Counted from the stretch's first letter, positions 32,771 to 41,445 are shown. The stretch: 64,000 bases of DNA from Amycolatopsis keratiniphila subsp. keratiniphila (GCF_001620365.2 NZ_LQMT02000008.1:1-64000), one strand, 5' to 3'. Numbers and translations: made by a program. Notes: a model not told the origin generated them from the letters alone.

Positions 32771-32915
32771 GTGATCGAACGGACAACACGTGTGATCAGA
32801 CGGACGACACGCGTGACCGGAGGGACGACACGACCGCGACGAAGCCGCAGCCGCGAGTCGTCCGTCCAAACACACGTGTCGTCCATCCAGACACGCGAGT
32901 CGTCCATCTGGTCAC
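32771..32915. repeat. Mirror-image minisatellite: three 21-bp units, 19-bp centre, three inverted units
   Basis: Units 32771-32791, 32792-32812 and 32813-32833 are direct repeats (GTGAyC at the start, GGACGACACG near the end). After 32834-32852 three units of the same type run in the opposite direction: 32853-32873, 32874-32894, 32895-32915. All six are exactly 21 bp. A transcript from either strand could fold into a 63-bp imperfect stem. It lies between convergent kinase and LacI genes. Confidence 0.9.
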
Positions 32916-32931
32916 GCAAGATCGCCAGTGG

Positions 32932-33945
32932 CTAACGTGCGGTCGATTCCCGCGCGTTCAGGCGCACGGGAACCTCGATCCGGTTCGGCCCACCGTCGAC
33001 ACCCTCGACGAGGTCCATCAACGCCGTGGCGGCACGGCCGCCCACCTCACGGGGATGCACGAACATCCCGGTCACCTGCGGCGAAACGAGCCGGAGCGAA
33101 CCACTGTCGACGGCACTGCAGATCCCGAGCCCGTCGGGTACCGCGAGCCGTCGGCGGCGGGCCTCGTGGAGGACGCCGAGGGCAAGGTTCTCCGACGTCG
33201 TGAAGACGGCATCCGGACGTACCGGGCGGTCGAGCAGCCTGCCCAGCGCATCCGCCGTGCCTTCGGTGGTCGGCGGCTCGTCGATCTCGACCACCACCGG
33301 CTCCAGTCCCCGCTCCTCCAGCCAGCCGGTGTAGCCCGCGACCAGGTCCGCCGCGTACGACCGGCGGGTGTCGGTGGTGATCATCGCCGGCCGCTCGTAA
33401 CCGTTGTCCGCCAAGTGATCCAGCATCAGCCGGGCGGCCGCGACCAGGTCGTTGTCGACGACGACCGGCACCGGGCACGGCGCCGCCATCGGCCGTCCGA
33501 CGGTGACCAGAGGCCGGTCACGGCACCAGCCGGTCGCGAAGAAAGGCTCGTCGCCACGGGGATCCACCAGGATCGCGCCGTCGACGGCGAAGGCGTTCAG
33601 CCGGTCGAGGTCGGCGTCCGTCGGGGCGAGAAGCAAGGCGTACGACCGTTTCGACGCGGCCTCGGCCGCCCCGTTGAGCACTTCGAGGAAGTAGTCCGAG
33701 TTGGGCACGAGCGCGCAGGCGCTGCTCGCGTCGACCGAGTTCGCGAGCTGGATCGCCAGGGTGCGGCTGCGCCGGGTGACCAGCTGCTGCGCGTGCACAC
33801 TCGCCTGATAGCCGAGGTCGGCCGCCGCCCGCGCGACCCGCTGCCGGGTCTGCTCGGAGATCCGCCCCTGTCCGCTGAGCACGTGGGAGACGGTGGTGAT
33901 CGAGACCCCCGCGGCGGCGGCGACGTCACGGATGGTCGGCGACAC
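32932..33945 (-). CDS. LacI-family transcriptional regulator
   Basis: A 337-residue repressor. The HTH is IRDVAAAAGVSITTVSHVLS, followed by the hinge helix RVARAAADLGYQASVHAQQL and a periplasmic-binding-like sensor domain. The GTG at 33945 directly follows the stop codon of the upstream flavin reductase gene with no gap, and GGAGG lies 5 nt before it, so both are one operon. The effector and operators are unknown. The GH2 glycosidase promoter at 43263 has LacI-like sites and is a possible distant target. Confidence 0.9.
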   Translation of the reverse strand: MSPTIRDVAAAAGVSITTVSHVLSGQGRISEQTRQRVARAAADLGYQASVHAQQLVTRRSRTLAIQLANSVDASSACALVPNSDYFLEVLNGAAEAASKRSYALLLAPTDADLDRLNAFAVDGAILVDPRGDEPFFATGWCRDRPLVTVGRPMAAPCPVPVVVDNDLVAAARLMLDHLADNGYERPAMITTDTRRSYAADLVAGYTGWLEERGLEPVVVEIDEPPTTEGTADALGRLLDRPVRPDAVFTTSENLALGVLHEARRRRLAVPDGLGICSAVDSGSLRLVSPQVTGMFVHPREVGGRAATALMDLVEGVDGGPNRIEVPVRLNARESTAR

Positions 33946-34590
33946 TCAGGCCTCCACGGGCGGTCCCCAGACGCGGTTCGGCCGGTCGGTGTCCAGCCGA
34001 TAGTCGGTGACATGGGCGTCGCCCAGCCTACGGCCGAGATCCTCCGCCGCCGCCAACGGCCGGGCGGGATCACGCTCCACCTCGCCCCGGCTGTTGCCGA
34101 CGCCGACCACGATCCCGGCGAGATCCTGACGCAGATACCGGGTGAGTTCCTGGAACTGGGCCTCGAGGCCGAGCGTCGCGCCGCGATAGCTCTCCTCGCA
34201 GGAAATCAGCACCGCGGCCCGTTTACCCATCAACCCAGGCACGACGTCGGCGGTGTGCGGCGAACTGCCGGAGGTGTAACAGAAAAGCCGGTCGAAGAAC
34301 GACTTGAGCCGCCCGGTCATGCCGTACCAGTGCAGTGGCGTCGCGTAGACGATCGCGTCCGCCGGGAGCACGTGATCGAACAGCAGACGCTCGTAGCCGT
34401 CCCCGATGCCGCACGACCGATCGCTCAGCCGGCAGTCACGGCAGTCGCCCAGCGGCGACTCGACGAACTCGGAGAGCCGGGCGAAGTCGACCGTGTGCCC
34501 GGACTCCTCCGCACCTTTGCCCAAAGCCTGCGCGAGAGCCCAGGAATTGCCTTCACGACGCGGGCTCGAATCGAGCACCAAGACCTTCAC
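33946..34590 (-). CDS. NAD(P)H-dependent FMN reductase / flavodoxin-fold oxidoreductase
   Basis: A 214-residue flavodoxin-like protein. KVLVLDSSPRREGNSW is the phosphate-binding start of an NADPH-dependent FMN reductase, and IVYATPLHWYGMTGRLKSFF binds the flavin. A Cys-rich insert (GDCRDCRLSDRSCGIGDGY) resembles that of iron-sulfur flavoproteins; metal binding is only possible. The GTG at 34590 has GGGGAGAA upstream, part of which lies in a 16-bp hairpin (34597-34642). It is cotranscribed with the LacI-type gene just downstream. Reaction: electron transfer from NAD(P)H to FMN, a quinone or an unknown acceptor. Confidence 0.83.
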   Translation of the reverse strand: MKVLVLDSSPRREGNSWALAQALGKGAEESGHTVDFARLSEFVESPLGDCRDCRLSDRSCGIGDGYERLLFDHVLPADAIVYATPLHWYGMTGRLKSFFDRLFCYTSGSSPHTADVVPGLMGKRAAVLISCEESYRGATLGLEAQFQELTRYLRQDLAGIVVGVGNSRGEVERDPARPLAAAEDLGRRLGDAHVTDYRLDTDRPNRVWGPPVEA

Positions 34591-34596
34591 GTGGTT

Positions 34597-34642
34597 CTCC
34601 CCGGAGAGACTGCAAAAACGCTTTTTCAGTCTCTCCGGGGAG
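34597..34642 (-). promoter_or_regulatory. 16-bp palindrome covering the flavin reductase ribosome-binding site
   Basis: Arms 34597-34612 (CTCCCCGGAGAGACTG) and 34627-34642 are exact complements; inner A5/T5 runs extend the stem with one bulge. On the minus strand the second arm ends GGGGAG, the Shine-Dalgarno of the gene starting at 34590. It may also end the upstream hydrolase transcript, which stops 24 nt before it. Confidence 0.75.
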
Positions 34643-34666
34643 GTTTCACCTGTCAAGCGACCCAGG

Positions 34667-35371
34667 TCAGGCGACCTTGGCGGCCGCCGCGAGGATGACC
34701 TCGGCGACGACGTCCGGCCGCGAGACCGAGACGGCGTGCGAAGCGTCGACCCTGGTGACCTCCGAACCGGCACGGTCGGACATGAACGCCTGCGCGGCGG
34801 CGGGGATCGCGTGATCCTGCTCGGCGATCAGCGCCCACGACGGCAGGTTCTTCCACGCCGGCTCGCCGTCGAACGGGGTGCCGAGCGCGCGCTCGGTGAC
34901 CGGACGCTGGGTGACCGCCATGACGTCGGCGGTCTCCGCGGGGACGTCGGCCGCGAACACGTCCGAGAAGTTCTCGGGCTTGATCGACAGCTCACCCTGG
35001 GCGGCCAGCACGTTCGTGGTGTCCGGCCCGAGCTTGCCACCCTCGAACCGGCCGGACAGCTCGAACACGCTCTCCCCCGCCTCCGGCTGGAAGGCGGCGA
35101 TGTAGACGAGCGCCTTGACGTTGGGCGCGGCGGTGGCCGCGCGGCTGATCACCACACCGCCGTAGGAGTGCCCGGCCAGCACCACGGGGCCGTCCACTCC
35201 GTTGACGACGTCGGCGACGTAGGCCGCGTCGGACTCGATGCCGCGCAGCGGGTTCGACGCCGCCAGCACGCGATAGCCTTGCTCACGCAGCTTCGGGACG
35301 ACGCCGTTCCAGCTGGACGAGTCGGCGAAAGCACCGTGGACCAGGACGATGGTGGGCTTCTGGTTGCTCAT
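34667..35371 (-). CDS. Alpha/beta hydrolase
   Basis: A 234-residue alpha/beta hydrolase of the salicylate-esterase-like/EstC group: IVLVHGAFADSSSWNGVVPK (oxyanion), VVLAGHSYGGVVISRAA (nucleophile Ser), and RVDASHAVSVSRPDVV (His). No signal peptide. Such small hydrolases are common in actinobacteria and act on esters, nitriles or lactones; substrate not determined. The ATG at 35371 follows GGAGCAGCA. It is divergent from a TetR gene, with paired 18-bp repeats between them, so TetR control is likely. Confidence 0.87.
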   Translation of the reverse strand: MSNQKPTIVLVHGAFADSSSWNGVVPKLREQGYRVLAASNPLRGIESDAAYVADVVNGVDGPVVLAGHSYGGVVISRAATAAPNVKALVYIAAFQPEAGESVFELSGRFEGGKLGPDTTNVLAAQGELSIKPENFSDVFAADVPAETADVMAVTQRPVTERALGTPFDGEPAWKNLPSWALIAEQDHAIPAAAQAFMSDRAGSEVTRVDASHAVSVSRPDVVAEVILAAAAKVA

Positions 35372-35393
35372 TGCTGCTCCTTCAGAGCCAGGG

Positions 35394-35484
35394 AGAATGA
35401 TCGGTCTTTCTGCCTCAACCATGTCGGCCCGGGATGCCTTCCGCAACGTGACGAAGACGACCTGGTGGAATGACCGTTCTTTCT
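35394..35484. promoter_or_regulatory. Two direct repeats in the hydrolase/TetR intergenic region
   Basis: GAATGATCGGTCTTTCT (35394-35411 region) and GAATGACCGTTCTTTCT (35468-35484) differ at two positions and are about 73 bp apart. Each is an imperfect palindrome of the AGAA...TTCT type. The second precedes the tetR -10. They fit paired TetR operators serving both genes. Confidence 0.55.
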
Positions 35485-35485
35485 C

Positions 35486-35491
35486 TAGAGT
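35486..35491 (+). promoter_or_regulatory. -10 element of the TetR gene (leaderless)
   Basis: TAGAGT ends 6 nt before the ATG at 35498. No Shine-Dalgarno is present. Confidence 0.55.
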
Positions 35492-35497
35492 TGAAAG

Positions 35498-36058
35498 ATG
35501 CCGACTGTCGACCGGGACGTACACCCGAAGATCCGGCTGCTCGAGACAGCGTCACGGCTCTTCTACGCGGAGGGCATCCATGCCGTCGGCGTGGAGCGTC
35601 TGGTCTCCGAAGCGGCCGTGACCAGGGCGACGTTCTACCGCCACTACCCCACCAAGGACGACCTCGTCGCCGCCTACCTGAGCACCACGAGCGAACGGAT
35701 CCGCGCGGGCGTCGGCGCGGTGACGCAAGGGAAGCCCGCCCGCGAAGCGCTGCTCGCCGCTCTGGGCATCGTCGGCGACCGGACGCTCGACGACGACTTC
35801 CGCGGTTGCCAGTTCCTCAACGCCGCCGCCGAATACCCCGATCGCGCGCACCAGGTGCGGCAGGTCATCGACGATCACCGGAACTGGTTCTTCGGCGTGC
35901 TCCGGGACTTGGCGCGCGACGCGGGCCATGCCGACCCCGAGCATGCCGCCCGCACGCTCGTCCTCCTCCGCGACGGCGCCCTACACGGCGGGAACCTCGA
36001 CGACCCCGAGACCGTGCGAACCACCCTGGCCCGAGCGGTGGCCGACGTCGCGGGCTGA
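35498..36058 (+). CDS. TetR-family transcriptional regulator
   Basis: A 186-residue TetR repressor. HTH: ASRLFYAEGIHAVGVERLVS followed by AVTRATFYRHYPTKDDLVAA. The C-terminal ligand domain contains GCQFLNAAAEYPD, as in many TetR proteins of the TetR_C group that respond to small aromatic or ester ligands. It is divergent from the alpha/beta hydrolase and probably represses it and itself through the repeats at 35394-35484. The ligand may be the hydrolase substrate. Confidence 0.9.
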   Translation: MPTVDRDVHPKIRLLETASRLFYAEGIHAVGVERLVSEAAVTRATFYRHYPTKDDLVAAYLSTTSERIRAGVGAVTQGKPAREALLAALGIVGDRTLDDDFRGCQFLNAAAEYPDRAHQVRQVIDDHRNWFFGVLRDLARDAGHADPEHAARTLVLLRDGALHGGNLDDPETVRTTLARAVADVAG

Positions 36059-36140
36059 GCTTCATCGCGTCTTCTCGACGGTCGTAACAAGTGCTACCTT
36101 CGCGGGAGGGGGGGCACGGCCGGACCGAGGAGCGGCGACG

Positions 36141-37724
36141 ATGAGGCTTTCTCCCAGCGCGCATGTCGACCCGTTCTGCCGTGACCGGCTGCCTCCCGCC
36201 GATCAGTGGCCGGAGTTCGTCTTCGCCCTGCCGGAACTCCGCTATCCCGACAGGCTGAACGCCGCGACCGCGTTGCTCGACGACACCATCACCCGGCTCG
36301 GTCCGGACCGGCCTTGCCTGCTCTCCCCCGCCGAAACGTGGACCTACGGCGAAGTCCTCGCCCGCGCCAACCGCGTCGCCCACGTCCTGGTCACCGAATT
36401 CGGTGTGGTCCCGGGCGATCGGGTGCTGCTGCGGGGCACCAACACCCCGTGGCTCGCGACGGTCTGGCTGGCCGTGCTCAAGGCGGGCGCGGTGGCCGTC
36501 ACGAGCATGCCGATGCTGCGACGGGCCGAACTCGACAAGATCGTCGGCCGCGCGAAGCCCGCGCTCGCCGTCTGCGACGAGCGCCTGACGGACGAACTCC
36601 CGCCCGATCTGCCCGTCGTGGCGTACGGAACGGAACTCGCCGCCCGCGCGGAACGGCATCCGGCGACGTTCGCCGACGTCCCGACCGCGGCCGACGACGT
36701 CGCCCTGCTGGCCTTCACCTCCGGCACGACGGGCTCCCCGAAAGCGACCATGCATTTCCATCGCGATCTGCTCGCGATCGCCGACACGTTCTCCCGGCAC
36801 GTCGTGCGCCCGACGTCCGGCGACCTCTTCTGCGGCACACCACCGCTGGCCTTCACGTTCGGACTCGGTGGCCTGCTGGTCTTCCCGTTGCGTGCCGGGG
36901 CGGCGACGCTGCTCGTCGAACGCGCCACCCCGGCCGAACTCGCCGCCATCGTCGCCGAGAAGGGCGTCACCGTCCTCTTCACCGCCCCGACCGCGTACCG
37001 CGCGATCCTCAACGCCGGCGAGGGACGGCTTCTGGCCGGAGTGCGCCGGGCCGTCTCCGCGGGCGAGTCGCTTCCCGCTCCCGTGGCCGAGCAGTACCGG
37101 GCGATCGTCGGGCGGCCGCTCATCGACGGGCTCGGCAGCACCGAAATGCTGCACGTGTTCATCTCCGCCGCCGACGACGACGCGCGTCCCGGCGCGACCG
37201 GCAAGGTCGTACCCGGCTACGAGGCGGCCGTCCTCGACATCGACGGTTCGCCCGTACCCGACGGCACGCCCGGCTTCCTGGCGGTGCGCGGCCCCACCGG
37301 CTGCCGCTACCTCGAAGACCCGCGCCAGCGCGACTACGTCCGCGACGGCTGGAACTTCACCGGCGACACCTATGTGCGCGACGCCGACGGCTACTTCCGG
37401 TTCGTCGCGCGCAGCGACGACATGATCATCTCGTCGGGCTACAACATCGCCGCCCCGGAGGTCGAGGAAGTCCTGCTGACCCATCCGGACGTGGACGAAT
37501 GCGCCGTGATCGGCACACCGGACCCGGATCGCGGTTCGGTCGTCACCGCGTTCGTCGTCCCCCGCCCCGGCGCCGAACCCGGCACGGATCTCGTGAAAGC
37601 CTTGCAGGACCACGCGAAGGCGACCGCGGCGCCGTACAAGTATCCGCGGCGCGTGCGGTTCATCGAGGCGCTGCCGCGCAACGCGAGCGGGAAGCTTCAG
37701 CGGTACTTGTTGCGGGAGTTGTGA
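36141..37724 (+). CDS. AMP-binding acyl-CoA ligase (benzoate/2-aminobenzoate-CoA ligase-like)
   Basis: A 527-residue adenylate-forming enzyme. Core motifs: A3 LAFTSGTTGSPKATMHFHRD, A5 GLGSTEMLHVF, A7 FTGDTYVRDADGYFRF and A10 LPRNASGKLQRY with the catalytic Lys. The GCRYLEDPRQRDYVRDGWNF segment resembles benzoate-CoA ligase-type enzymes. It would activate an aromatic or aryl acid to its CoA thioester using ATP. GAGGAGCGG precedes the ATG. It starts 82 nt after the TetR gene, with a possible -10 at TACCTT (36095-36100). No aromatic degradation genes are adjacent, so the substrate is uncertain. Confidence 0.83.
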   Translation: MRLSPSAHVDPFCRDRLPPADQWPEFVFALPELRYPDRLNAATALLDDTITRLGPDRPCLLSPAETWTYGEVLARANRVAHVLVTEFGVVPGDRVLLRGTNTPWLATVWLAVLKAGAVAVTSMPMLRRAELDKIVGRAKPALAVCDERLTDELPPDLPVVAYGTELAARAERHPATFADVPTAADDVALLAFTSGTTGSPKATMHFHRDLLAIADTFSRHVVRPTSGDLFCGTPPLAFTFGLGGLLVFPLRAGAATLLVERATPAELAAIVAEKGVTVLFTAPTAYRAILNAGEGRLLAGVRRAVSAGESLPAPVAEQYRAIVGRPLIDGLGSTEMLHVFISAADDDARPGATGKVVPGYEAAVLDIDGSPVPDGTPGFLAVRGPTGCRYLEDPRQRDYVRDGWNFTGDTYVRDADGYFRFVARSDDMIISSGYNIAAPEVEEVLLTHPDVDECAVIGTPDPDRGSVVTAFVVPRPGAEPGTDLVKALQDHAKATAAPYKYPRRVRFIEALPRNASGKLQRYLLREL

Positions 37725-37743
37725 AAGCGGCTTTCGCCACCGG

Positions 37744-39021
37744 TCAGCGAATCCCGCGCCGCCGATTCGCCGCCACCAGCGCGACAATGCTCAGCGACGC
37801 TGTCGCCAAGAGGTAGTAACCGGGCGAAACAGGCGATCCGGTGGCCGCGATCATCGCGGTCGCGATGGTCGGCGTGAATCCGCCGAAGATCCCGACGGTG
37901 GCGTTGTAGGCGAACGAAAGCCCCGTTGCCCTGGTGTGAGCCGGGAAGACATCGGCCATCACCGAAGGAAGCGCGCCGAAGTAGATGGCCTTCAACAGGC
38001 CCAGGATCGTCATGGTCACCGTGAGGGTCAGGAACGACGGCGAAGTGGTGACCCACAGATACAACGGCACCACCCCGGCCCCGATCACCGCCGCGGCCAC
38101 GATCATGATCCCGATGCGGCCGTGCCGGTCGGTGAGCAGTCCCACGATCGGTGTCACGAAGGTCAGAATGGCCGCGGTGATCATCAGGGCGACGAACGAC
38201 AGCGAGTCGTCGAGGCCGAGGTTCTTGATCGCGAACGTCGGCAGCGACTGCAGGATGAAGTTCAGCGAGGTCGAGACGACCAGCGCTCCGCCGGCGATCA
38301 GCAGGCCGCCCCAGTGGAAGCGGAACAGCGTCCGGACCGGCGTCGACTTCGACTGTTTCTCTTGAGCGACTTCGGGTTCGTCGACGTGACGCCGGATGTA
38401 GTAGCCGACCGGGCCGACGAGCAGCCCGAAGACGAACGGGATCCGCCAGCCCCACGACGTCATCGCGTCGGCGCTGAGCGAAGCGGTCAGCCCGGCGGCG
38501 AACCCGGCGGACATCAGCGTCGCGAAACCCTGGCTGGCGAACTGGAAGCTGCCGAGGAAACCCTTGCGGCGGTCGTCCTGTTCGATCAGGAACGACGTGG
38601 CCGCCCCGAATTCCCCGCCCGCGGCGAATCCCTGGATCAGCCGCGCGACGATCACGCCGACCGGCGCGAGGAACCCGATCGTCGCGTAACCCGGCATCAC
38701 CGCGAGCAGGAACGTCCCGATCACCATCAGCCAGATGGTCAGCACGAGCGCCTTCTTGCGGCCGAACCGGTCGGCGTAGGCACCGAGCACCAGACCGCCG
38801 AGCGGGCGCACGAGGAACGTGATGCCGAAGACCGCGTACGCCTGGACGAGCTGCACGGCGGCGTTCCCACCGGGGAAGAAGGTCTTGCCGATGTAGGCCG
38901 CCATCAGCGCGTACACGCCGAGGTCGAACCATTCGAGCGCGTTGCCGATGGTCGCCGCGGCGATCGCGCGCCGCGTGGACGACGGCGTGCGCGGTTTGGC
39001 CACCGTCCTGCCGGTCGTCAT
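37744..39021 (-). CDS. MFS transporter, metabolite:H+ symporter (MHS) type
   Basis: A 425-residue twelve-helix carrier. It starts with RRAIAAATIGNALEWFDLGV, the hallmark of the MHS family (ProP, citrate, shikimate, ketoglutarate carriers), followed by YADRFGRKKALVLTIWLM in the loop 2-3 and RLIQGFAAGGEFGAATSFLI in helix 5. It imports a carboxylate or amino-acid-like compound with a proton. The ATG overlaps the dipeptidase stop (ATGA), and GGGGAGGAGG lies upstream. Cotranscription with the dipeptidase points to uptake of a peptide-like or N-acyl amino acid substrate. Confidence 0.87.
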   Translation of the reverse strand: MTTGRTVAKPRTPSSTRRAIAAATIGNALEWFDLGVYALMAAYIGKTFFPGGNAAVQLVQAYAVFGITFLVRPLGGLVLGAYADRFGRKKALVLTIWLMVIGTFLLAVMPGYATIGFLAPVGVIVARLIQGFAAGGEFGAATSFLIEQDDRRKGFLGSFQFASQGFATLMSAGFAAGLTASLSADAMTSWGWRIPFVFGLLVGPVGYYIRRHVDEPEVAQEKQSKSTPVRTLFRFHWGGLLIAGGALVVSTSLNFILQSLPTFAIKNLGLDDSLSFVALMITAAILTFVTPIVGLLTDRHGRIGIMIVAAAVIGAGVVPLYLWVTTSPSFLTLTVTMTILGLLKAIYFGALPSVMADVFPAHTRATGLSFAYNATVGIFGGFTPTIATAMIAATGSPVSPGYYLLATASLSIVALVAANRRRGIR

Positions 39022-40400
39022 GCCTCCTCCCCGCGCCGTCCGAGCGCGTGGAACAACGCCGTGGCGAGGACGAGGCCTTCGCGCGCGATCGGCGCGAGCA
39101 GGTGCTCGTCGGGCGCGTGCTGCAGGCAGCCGGGATAGGAATGCGGCAGCCACAACGTCGGGAGGCCGAGCAGGTCGGTGAACACGTGGTTCGGCAGTCC
39201 CCCGCCGAAGCTCGGCAGGATCGCCACCGGCTGCCCGGAAACCTCGTCGAGCACGCTCTTCGCCCAGCCGACCCACGGGTCGTCGACAGGGGTGCGGCTG
39301 GCGAGGAAGCTGCCCTCGGCGGTCACGTCGACCATCGGAAACCCGTTCGCGGCAAGGTGTTTCGTGATCGCTTCGCCCACGCCGTCGACATCGGTTCCGG
39401 CGACGTAACGCAGTTGCAGCATCGCCCGGGCGCGGCCAGGAATGGCGTTCACCGGACGGTCGATGTCGGCCGCGCCGAGCGAAAGGACTTCGAGCGTGTT
39501 CCAGCCGTACAACCGCTCGGCCGCCGTCAGGCCGGTGTCGCCCCAGCCGTCGTCCAGCGCCGGGTCACCCGGTTTGTTCCCGATCTCGAGGCCGGCGAGC
39601 GCCGCACGGACGCTGTCCGGGAGCTCGGGCGGCAGGAGTTCCGGCACCTGGACGCGGCCGTGCCCGTCGACGAGACAGGCGATCGCGCCCGCGAGGGTGG
39701 TGGCGGGATTGCGCAGGACTCCGCCCCAGTTCCCCGAATGGTAGGCGTCGGGGCGGAGATCGACGTCGAGGGCGATCCGGACGCTGCCCCGCGCGCCGAG
39801 GAACACCGTCGGTGTCGCCGCGTCCAGGCGCGGGCCGTCGGACGCGATGAGGACGTCGGCGCTCAGCGCCTCCCGGTTCGCCTCGACGAACTCGTCGAGT
39901 CCTGGCGAGCCGATCTCCTCCCCGGTCTCGAAAAGGAACTTGAGGTTGAAGCCGAGCGAACCCGTTTCGGCGAGGAGCAGCCTGAGCGCGGTCAGGTTGA
40001 TCAGGTGCTGCCCTTTGTTGTCCGCCGAACCGCGGCCGTACCAGCGCTCGCCGTCGGCGGTCAGCGTCCACGGATCCCGGCCTTCGCTCCAGCGGCCCTC
40101 GTGCCCGTCGACGACGTCGGCGTGGCCGTAGCACAGGAGGGTCGGCAGGTCCGGGCGCTCGACGCGGGTGCCGATCAGGAACGGGCCGCCGTCCGGGTCG
40201 GGATTCGGGTACGTCTCCACCGAACAGCCGAGCGCGGTCAGCGCCGGGGTCAGCACGTCGTCCAGGTATGCCTTGATGGCAACGCGGCCGCTCGGGTGAT
40301 CGCTCACCGTCGGATATCGGACGAGTTCGGCGAGCTCGGCGAAGAACGCGCCGGAGTCGACGTGCTCGTGGGCCTTCGTGACCAGTTCCGCTGGGATCAC
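39018..40400 (-). CDS. M20-family metallopeptidase (dipeptidase-like)
   Basis: A 460-residue zinc peptidase of the M20 family (ArgE/DapE/CPG2). Metal ligands and base are visible: LLCYGHADVVDGHEG (His, Asp), RGSADNKGQHL (Asp), FLFETGEEIGSPG (Glu base and ligand), VLIASDGPRL (Asp) and the C-terminal QHAPDEHLL His. The dimerisation domain carries YHSGNWGGVLRNPA. It hydrolyses a dipeptide or N-acyl amino acid. GTG 40400 has GGGAGA 7 nt upstream; the longer frame to 40469 lacks an RBS. The MFS carrier is coupled downstream and a LysR gene is divergent, forming a regulated uptake/hydrolysis unit. Confidence 0.88.
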   Translation of the reverse strand: MIPAELVTKAHEHVDSGAFFAELAELVRYPTVSDHPSGRVAIKAYLDDVLTPALTALGCSVETYPNPDPDGGPFLIGTRVERPDLPTLLCYGHADVVDGHEGRWSEGRDPWTLTADGERWYGRGSADNKGQHLINLTALRLLLAETGSLGFNLKFLFETGEEIGSPGLDEFVEANREALSADVLIASDGPRLDAATPTVFLGARGSVRIALDVDLRPDAYHSGNWGGVLRNPATTLAGAIACLVDGHGRVQVPELLPPELPDSVRAALAGLEIGNKPGDPALDDGWGDTGLTAAERLYGWNTLEVLSLGAADIDRPVNAIPGRARAMLQLRYVAGTDVDGVGEAITKHLAANGFPMVDVTAEGSFLASRTPVDDPWVGWAKSVLDEVSGQPVAILPSFGGGLPNHVFTDLLGLPTLWLPHSYPGCLQHAPDEHLLAPIAREGLVLATALFHALGRRGEEA

Positions 40401-40449
40401 CGCGTTGTCTCCCGATTCGCTCGTCGAGTGTCGCAGAGGAGCGTAAGTC

Positions 40450-40508
40450 GGTTTGCGTACCCTGACCATTGCCGTTTACCGTGCTCCGCGTTCTCATTAC
40501 GGCAAACC
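40450..40508. promoter_or_regulatory. LysR operator region between dipeptidase and LysR genes
   Basis: Two nested inverted repeats: GGTTTGC (40450-40456) with GCAAACC (40502-40508), and TTGCCGT (40469-40475) with ACGGCAA (40499-40505). Paired sites of this kind in a divergent promoter fit a LysR-type regulator acting on both genes. Confidence 0.55.
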
Positions 40509-40521
40509 TGCGGAGCCCCTG

Positions 40522-41445
40522 ATGCGACTACTGCCGATCGCGTTGACGTACTTCCTCGAAGTCGCCCGCACCGGCTCGGTGTCCGAGGCGGCGACGGAAC
40601 TGACGGTCGCCCCCTCGGCGATCAGCCGTCAGATCGCCAAACTCGAAGCGGGTATCGGGGTGCCGTTGTTCGTCCGGCATCCGCGGGGCATGGTGCCGAC
40701 CGAGGCCGGGACCCGGCTGCTCGACCACGTCCGCCGCAGCGAGGCCGAATCGGCCGTTCTCGTCGACGAACTCCGCACCGGCCGCGGGCTGCACGCCCGG
40801 TCCCTGACGGTCGCCTGCTCCGAGGGCTTCGCCCGCCGCGTGGTCCCGCAGGCCATCGCCGCCTTCCGGCGCGACCATGACGTCACGTTCCACATCGACG
40901 TCGTGACCAGGGACGAGGCGACACGCCGGGTCCTCGAAGGTGCGGCCGACGTCGCCGTCACGTTCGCGACCGGGCCGCAGCACGGCGTGCGCGTCGAGAG
41001 CGCGGTCGTGGTCCCGGTGTACGCGATCGTGCCGCTCGGTCATCCGTTGACCAGCCGCGACGCCGTCGGGCTCGCCGAACTGTGCGAGCATCCGCTCGCG
41101 CTGCCGGCGCCGGGACAGAGCCTGCGCGATCTGTTCGACATCGCCGCGCGGATCGAGAACCTCACGGCGCATCCGGTGCTGGAGTGCAACGAACTGAGCC
41201 CGAAGTACGAGTTCGTCCGCTGCGGCGGCGGGATCGCCCTGGTCGGCGGGCTGGGTGACATCGAGGAGGACGCGGCCACCGAAGGGGTCGCGTACGTGCT
41301 GCTCGACAACGCCGTGTTCCGCAAACGCGAAGCCCAGGTGCAGACCATGGCGGGGCGGACGTTGTCCTTGGCCGCCATGCGGTTCACCGCGCTGCTGACG
41401 TCGTTCGTCCGGCCTCCGGTCAGCCGATCAGCACCCCGGGATTGA
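40522..41445 (+). CDS. LysR-family transcriptional regulator
   Basis: A 307-residue LysR protein. HTH: YFLEVARTGSVSEAATELTV, then PSAISRQIAKLEAGIGVPLF. The effector domain follows (LTVACSEGFARRVVPQAIAA). ATG 40522 starts the conserved domain. It is divergent from the dipeptidase/MFS operon and its likely operators lie between them, so it probably controls that operon in response to the imported compound. Its 3' end overlaps the convergent flavoenzyme gene by 26 nt. Confidence 0.9.
   Translation: MRLLPIALTYFLEVARTGSVSEAATELTVAPSAISRQIAKLEAGIGVPLFVRHPRGMVPTEAGTRLLDHVRRSEAESAVLVDELRTGRGLHARSLTVACSEGFARRVVPQAIAAFRRDHDVTFHIDVVTRDEATRRVLEGAADVAVTFATGPQHGVRVESAVVVPVYAIVPLGHPLTSRDAVGLAELCEHPLALPAPGQSLRDLFDIAARIENLTAHPVLECNELSPKYEFVRCGGGIALVGGLGDIEEDAATEGVAYVLLDNAVFRKREAQVQTMAGRTLSLAAMRFTALLTSFVRPPVSRSAPRD

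Noticed and set aside
32771-32915. Possible CRISPR array
   Set aside because: Units are contiguous without spacers, differ from each other and switch orientation in the middle. No cas genes are present.
32722-32919. A 65-codon minus-strand frame with the repeating peptide MDDSRVW
   Set aside because: The 7-residue periodicity simply reflects the 21-bp DNA repeat. There is no ribosome-binding site, and the inverted half breaks the pattern.
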